From positions 124,001-188,000 of the forward strand of contig CAWEZX010000009.1 in the NCBI GenBank assembly GCA_963813555.1: a stretch of 64,000 nucleotides of DNA, read 5' to 3'. The position numbers and the translations under genes are program-made. The stretch's first letter is position 1. The number at the start of each line of letters is the position of its first letter. Shown piece after piece: positions 60,195 through 64,000 of the stretch. The notes below the pieces were generated by a model. That model saw nothing but the letters and a program-made list of their open reading frames with translations, had not been told where the DNA came from and did not search any database. The stretch comes from Roseiarcus sp963813555 (lineage in GTDB: Bacteria; Pseudomonadota; Alphaproteobacteria; Rhizobiales; Beijerinckiaceae).

Positions 60195-61643
60195 ATGAAA
60201 CTCGCCGATCCTTCTCTCCTAAAAAGCCAGTGTCTTGTCGACGGAAAATGGGTTGGCGAGGGGACACGTCCGATCGCCAATCCCGCGACCGGCGCCATCC
60301 TTGCCAAGACTCCGCGCTTCGGCGAAGCCGAGACGATCAGCGCCATCGAAGCGGCGCAGCGCGCCTTCGGCCCCTGGGCGAAGACGTTGCCGAAGGAGCG
60401 CGCGCAGATCATGCGGCACTGGTTCGATCTCATCATCGCCAGCCGCGACGACATCGCGCTCATCATGACCAGCGAACAGGGCAAGCCGCTGGCGGAAGCG
60501 CGCGGCGAGGTCGACTACGCCGCCGGCTTCATCGAATTCTTCGGCGAGGAAGCCAAGCGCATCTATGGCGAAGTCAGCCCGACCTTCCGCGCCGATTCGC
60601 GCATCGTCGTCCTCAAGCAGCCGATCGGCGTGGTCGCGGCGATCACGCCGTGGAATTTTCCTGCCGCGATGATCACCCGCAAGGTGGCGCCGGCGCTCGC
60701 GGTCGGCTGCACCGTGGTCGCGAAGCCCGCGGGCGAGACCCCGCTCACGGCGCTCGCGCTTGGCGAACTCGCGATACGCGCCGGCATTCCCCCTGGCGTT
60801 TTGAACCTCCTGACCGGCGAAGCCCGCGCGATCGGCAAGGCGATGTGCGAGCATCCAGCCGTGCGCGCGATCGGCTTTACCGGCTCGACCGAAGTCGGCA
60901 AGGCGCTGATGACGCAGGCGGCGGGCACGGTGAAGAAGGTCGGGCTCGAGCTCGGCGGCAATGCGCCGTTCATTGTCTTCGACGACGCGCATGTCGACGC
61001 CGCCGTCGAGGGCGCAATCGTCTCGAAGTTCCGCAACATGGGCCAGACCTGCGTTTGCGCCAACCGCATCTATGCGCAGGAGGGGATCTACGACGCATTC
61101 GTCGCCAAGCTCACGACCGCGGTCTCGCGGCTCAAGGTCGGCGACGGGACGGAGGCCGGCGTCACCCAAGGGCCGCTCATCAACGAGGCGGCGGTGAAGA
61201 AGGTCGAGGAGCATGTGGCCGACGCGCAGAAGAAGGGCGCAAAGGTTGTCGTCGGCGGCAAGCGTCACGCGCTCGGCGGCACCTTCTATGAGCCGACAGT
61301 TATTTCAGGCGTCGACGCCACGATGCTGGTCGCGCGCGAGGAGACCTTCGGTCCCGTTGCGCCGGTCTTCCGCTTCAAGGACGAGGACGACGTCATCGCC
61401 CAAGCCAACGACACGCAATTCGGCCTCGCGTCTTACTTCTACGCCCGCGATCTGGGCCGGGTGTGGCGCGTCGCGGAGGCGCTCGAATACGGCATGGTCG
61501 GGATCAACACCGGCGCGATCTCGAGCGAGCTTGCGCCGTTCGGGGGCGTGAAGGAATCGGGCATCGGCCGTGAGGGCTCGCGCCATGGCGTGGAGGAGTT
61601 CGTCGAGATCAAATACATGCTGATGGGCGGGCTCGACCGCTGA
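60195..61643 (+). CDS. gabD: NAD(P)-dependent succinate-semialdehyde dehydrogenase
   Basis: 482 residues from ATG 60195, with GGAGG just upstream. Aldehyde dehydrogenase fold: cofactor region TPWNFPAAMITRKVAPALAV, GFTGSTEVGK, catalytic Glu252 in LELGGNAPF, nucleophile Cys286 in GQTCVCANR. The second Cys two residues later is typical of GabD, where it forms a redox switch. YGMVGINTGAISSELAPFGG and KESGIGREGS complete the family pattern. It oxidises succinic semialdehyde to succinate in GABA degradation. No gabT or gabP nearby. The IS1182 copy 67 bases upstream may affect its promoter. Confidence 0.93.
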   Translation: MKLADPSLLKSQCLVDGKWVGEGTRPIANPATGAILAKTPRFGEAETISAIEAAQRAFGPWAKTLPKERAQIMRHWFDLIIASRDDIALIMTSEQGKPLAEARGEVDYAAGFIEFFGEEAKRIYGEVSPTFRADSRIVVLKQPIGVVAAITPWNFPAAMITRKVAPALAVGCTVVAKPAGETPLTALALGELAIRAGIPPGVLNLLTGEARAIGKAMCEHPAVRAIGFTGSTEVGKALMTQAAGTVKKVGLELGGNAPFIVFDDAHVDAAVEGAIVSKFRNMGQTCVCANRIYAQEGIYDAFVAKLTTAVSRLKVGDGTEAGVTQGPLINEAAVKKVEEHVADAQKKGAKVVVGGKRHALGGTFYEPTVISGVDATMLVAREETFGPVAPVFRFKDEDDVIAQANDTQFGLASYFYARDLGRVWRVAEALEYGMVGINTGAISSELAPFGGVKESGIGREGSRHGVEEFVEIKYMLMGGLDR

Positions 61644-61934
61644 CGGGCGTGAACCGCTCGGGCGCACGAGGCGGCTCTGCCGGCTTCCTGGGCCGCCCTG
61701 GGCCATCCGACGCGGCCGGCCCTCGGGCTCGTCCGCTGCGGCGCAACGTAATATTTCCGTTGGTTCTCCCGCCCGGCGGGGTAAGTTGCGGCCGGCGGGA
61801 CATCGCGGGAACATTCAGACGACCGGCCTCACGCCGAAGGGCGAATCGCCGTGCACTCGACGGCGTGGCCGCCTCCTACGTTGCCCGTTGCTGCTTGAGA
61901 TCAACTTGCAGATAAGTCATAGGTAAAACCTCGA
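61644..61934. other. Intergenic, no gene supported
   Basis: GC-rich to about 61860 and then more AT-rich. Open frames on both strands here are Arg/Pro-rich shadows without recognisable domains. The shift in composition at about 61870 marks the start of the AT-richer foreign segment. Confidence 0.4.
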
Positions 61935-62555
61935 TTATTGAATGACGCGGATGCTCGTAAGATTAATTTCACACCCAGAAATTCCAAAAGCGTCCTCAAA
62001 GCAGGTGGGAAAAATGTCATCATCACTATCGGTCGTGGTGTCGATATTTGTCTTATCGATGTGACCAGAGAACAGCACAGGCGTATTGGTGTCGCTCATA
62101 GCTCTAATGGTGGCAAATAGGGTTGAATCCGGCCTGACATCAGCCCATAGCCGCAGTCGGCTGGGAAGGTTAATGGTAATTCTACCGTCGGATCTAATAT
62201 CACTCACTATTCCGGCCCATTCATTGAAATTACCTACTTTAAGCACGGCCTGTTTCCACACGCGGCTTTTCTGCTTTTGCAATTCGTCCCGCACGATTGC
62301 ATTTGGCGCGACAATGTCTTGCCGGAAGGCAAGGTGAGCATTTGCAAAGTCAATCTCGGATTGTGGTGCGTGAGCTTGGACGATGTCATCCGGCCTCGGT
62401 GGCGGCGCTGGGGTCGGCGCTGTGTCTGCTGGGGGAGTCGCGCGTGGTTCGACTATTAGTCTCTGCGGCGGTGTAGGTGGTTGATTGTAAGCGAACCAAA
62501 CAATCAACCCAAAAATCAAAGCCAAGCCAACAGCTGAACCACACCCAGCGGCCAT
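61935..62555 (-). CDS. Membrane-anchored protein of unknown function
   Basis: 206 residues from ATG 62555. One N-terminal transmembrane helix (VGLALIFGLIVWFAYN), a Pro/Thr-rich linker (about 27-57; TPPADTAPTPAPPPRPDD), then a mostly polar domain with two Cys near the end (FPTCFEDAFGISGCEINLTS) that could form a disulfide. The domain is outside the cytoplasm if the anchor is N-in. I do not recognise the family. Base composition is clearly lower in GC than the chromosomal genes, as for the next gene, so the pair may have arrived together. Confidence 0.6.
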   Translation of the reverse strand: MAAGCGSAVGLALIFGLIVWFAYNQPPTPPQRLIVEPRATPPADTAPTPAPPPRPDDIVQAHAPQSEIDFANAHLAFRQDIVAPNAIVRDELQKQKSRVWKQAVLKVGNFNEWAGIVSDIRSDGRITINLPSRLRLWADVRPDSTLFATIRAMSDTNTPVLFSGHIDKTNIDTTTDSDDDIFPTCFEDAFGISGCEINLTSIRVIQ

Positions 62556-62630
62556 GTTAACCGCTGCTTCCGACTTGTGGTTCGTTCAGACCGACGTTCG
62601 TTGGACGCCTTTGTCTTGACTGAGTTGTAT

Positions 62631-63365
62631 TCACGAGACCTCGGCGCGTTCTCGTGGCTGCAATTTGAGCAACGTGTTAACCTCCGTTGAAAACATTTTG
62701 CCTGAAATATCTTGGATATTACCGATGTCTATTGCAACCGGACTACCGTTGACGGTCTTTGTATCGACGCAGATCCGATATTCTTTTTGATAGCTAAATT
62801 GTTTGCTTTTCATGAACGGAATCGCTTTCCAGCTAAAATTACCCTCAAATGATTCCGGATCAAAATATTCGACTAGCGTCGAATTAAAGCCGAAACCCCT
62901 GCTCTCAATTGCGTTCTTCGCACGAAGAACAAATTCACAGGCGCGAACAACGACTGCAAACCGCCCGAAGCACAAACACTTCGCATCGATTTCTAGTTGT
63001 GCTCTTACCTTGAAAGCCTCATCCACAGCGTATTCTACCAACCCATCCGTGCATTCAAATTCACATGTGTGAATTGCTGTCATACAAAAAACATTAAGAT
63101 TGTCATGATAGTCGAACGATAGGGTAATTGGTCCAGCCAAATCCTTTGATGTTATATTAAGTTCAGGATGGTCGTTGAATTCTATTGCCGCTCTCCGTAA
63201 CCACGCGGCAACAGCTTCATTATGATCTGGGCGACCGTCAGTTTTGCCTTGTTCTAATAATTTGAAGTATGAAATCCTATTGCAATACAATGTTCCGTTG
63301 ATGAACTGATCGGCGTATGCCTCTTCTTTGAAGAATTTCACCAGATACCATATGGAGTTTTTCAC
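62631..63365 (-). CDS. Uncharacterised protein, AT-rich gene
   Basis: 244 residues from ATG 63365. It opens with IWYLVKFFKEEAYADQFING and TLYCNRISYFKLLEQG, a pattern resembling DUF2971-like proteins, in which a short start (xxLYKYxxxx...xGxLxxxxxxxF) precedes a mixed alpha/beta domain. It has FVLRAKNAI and FSYQKEYRICVDTK in the second half. No signal peptide or membrane segment. The gene has the lowest GC of the window and a codon use unlike its surroundings, indicating transfer. Such genes are frequent in defence or accessory islands, but no function can be given. Confidence 0.6.
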   Translation of the reverse strand: MKNSIWYLVKFFKEEAYADQFINGTLYCNRISYFKLLEQGKTDGRPDHNEAVAAWLRRAAIEFNDHPELNITSKDLAGPITLSFDYHDNLNVFCMTAIHTCEFECTDGLVEYAVDEAFKVRAQLEIDAKCLCFGRFAVVVRACEFVLRAKNAIESRGFGFNSTLVEYFDPESFEGNFSWKAIPFMKSKQFSYQKEYRICVDTKTVNGSPVAIDIGNIQDISGKMFSTEVNTLLKLQPRERAEVS

Positions 63366-63880
63366 AGGGGCATCTCACACCAAGCGATTTAAGCTTAATC
63401 GTTCGTCCTAAGATTGACTAGGAAGCTGGCAAGTCCTCGCCTCGCCCGTCTCTCGACGGGCTATGGGGGGCGGGTGCGCAACGCCATCGATTCTACTGCA
63501 ATGTGGGCGATCTTTTCCGACCGACAAACGCTTCCCTTTTTCGGAATTTTTGGCTATGATGATGAGGTCGGACTTGAGAGGAGCGGCGGCGAGATCGGCG
63601 CCCAACAGAAAGTTGCGAAAACAGCGAAACGAAACGTCGACTAAGCTCTTGAAAACGAACAATTCCGCGAAATGGCTGATTCGACGCCATCAATGAAATC
63701 AACGACTTAGGGGACCCTTTGCGAAACGTTTCGTTTCGCCAGACGAAATCTGTTCTTCCTCCCTTTGCTGCGCAAGCGGACCCGATGATCGAGATAGTCA
63801 GCCCGCCAAACCGACTCGCAAATGGCGCCGCAACCCTTTGACATCCCTCAAAATGGACTCGCAAACCGCATAGGCCCCGC
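63366..63880. other. Mixed non-coding or decayed DNA
   Basis: Frames here are short and lack recognisable domains. Composition climbs back to chromosomal GC toward the right. A 131-codon minus-strand frame (63493-63888) begins by overlapping the stop of the next gene, but its sequence is not convincing. Confidence 0.35.
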
Positions 63881-64000
63881 TCACACATTCGCCCCGCCCG
63901 CCGACTTCGGCGTCTGTGTTTCGCGTACGATGTCCCTGAGCGCCACCAGCTTCGACTCCAGCGCTTCGAGGTCCGTCTCGGTCATCCGGCCGAGGGTCGA
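63881..64000 (-). CDS. C-terminus of a gene running off the window
   Basis: The minus strand reads about 39 codons from the window edge to a TGA at 63881: RMTETDLEALESKLVALRDI, VRETQTPKSAGGANV. The segment is an amphipathic helix followed by a short polar tail. The rest is outside the window. A start at ATG 63985 giving a 34-residue peptide is possible but lacks a ribosome binding site. The frame is real-looking but the family is not recognisable. Confidence 0.45.
   Translation of the reverse strand, partial: STLGRMTETDLEALESKLVALRDIVRETQTPKSAGGANV

Overview
The window is high-GC DNA from an alphaproteobacterium, most likely in the order Hyphomicrobiales (Rhizobiales). This is inferred from gene content and family resemblance: a bdhA plus patatin pair, an HSDL2-like SDR, an LprI protein, a fused CoA-binding/O-acetylhomoserine sulfhydrylase, and many TTG and GTG starts. 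No 16S or marker phylogeny is available in the window. It alternates ordinary chromosomal genes with two blocks of decayed, insertion-sequence-rich accessory DNA.

Region by region. (1) 0.4-5.2 kb is a copper-handling locus: a Met/His-rich Spy/CpxP-like periplasmic protein, DUF305 and DUF302 proteins, a 40-residue membrane protein, a YHS-type copper P1B-ATPase, and divergently a CueR regulator with a near-perfect CueR operator between them. (2) 5.2-13.3 kb is housekeeping: an aminotransferase, an LprI protein, NudC (frameshifted), a D,D-carboxypeptidase, a lemA-TPM-TPM operon, ilvC and tRNA-Lys(CUU). (3) 13.3-19.7 kb is a decayed island beside tRNA-Lys: an IS256 element with a 9-bp target duplication, then the wreck of a SNF2 helicase plus Eco57I-type methylase pair, in the order expected for a class 1 DISARM defence operon (drmD-drmMI), broken by frameshifts, stops, a deletion and an inversion. 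(4) 19.7-23.5 kb holds radC, map, a MoaB/CinA-like gene and xanthine phosphoribosyltransferase. They are followed by a tRNA-Leu(UAA) gene interrupted by a 214-nt group I intron, a decayed tandem copy of it, and the 3' half of a tRNA-Gly.

(5) 23.6-39.7 kb is a mobile-element graveyard. It has two IS630 elements with A8 frameshift sites, IS4, IS5, two degraded IS630 copies, an IS110 fragment, an integrase broken by an IS200 element, an AlpA-like regulator, a gene cut in two by an IS1380 element, and a second, frameshifted P4-type integrase. The fused CoA-binding/sulfhydrylase gene and an AT-richer secreted protein lie inside this stretch. (6) 40.0-58.5 kb returns to chromosomal genes: branched-chain 2-oxoacid dehydrogenase E1-beta, E2 and E3 (E1-alpha is missing at the island edge), a class III nucleotide cyclase, HSDL2-like SDR, enoyl-CoA hydratase, bdhA with a translationally coupled patatin, ispG, a DUF1348 protein, a degenerate ion channel, PaiB, Ohr, a type I secretion ABC transporter with its HlyD adaptor, MAPEG, and an MFS exporter. 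(7) 58.5-64 kb has an IS1182 element inserted at the MFS stop codon, succinate-semialdehyde dehydrogenase, and two AT-richer genes of unknown function.

Working together: the copper genes form one regulon under CueR. The E1-beta/E2/E3 genes with enoyl-CoA hydratase and bdhA suggest branched-chain acid, short-chain acyl-CoA and polyhydroxybutyrate metabolism. ABC plus HlyD form the inner-membrane half of a type I secretion system with no substrate visible here. Several otherwise conserved genes (nudC, the MFS gene, the DUF1348 gene, an integrase) each carry a single-base frameshift, so either decay or base-level sequence error should be kept in mind throughout.
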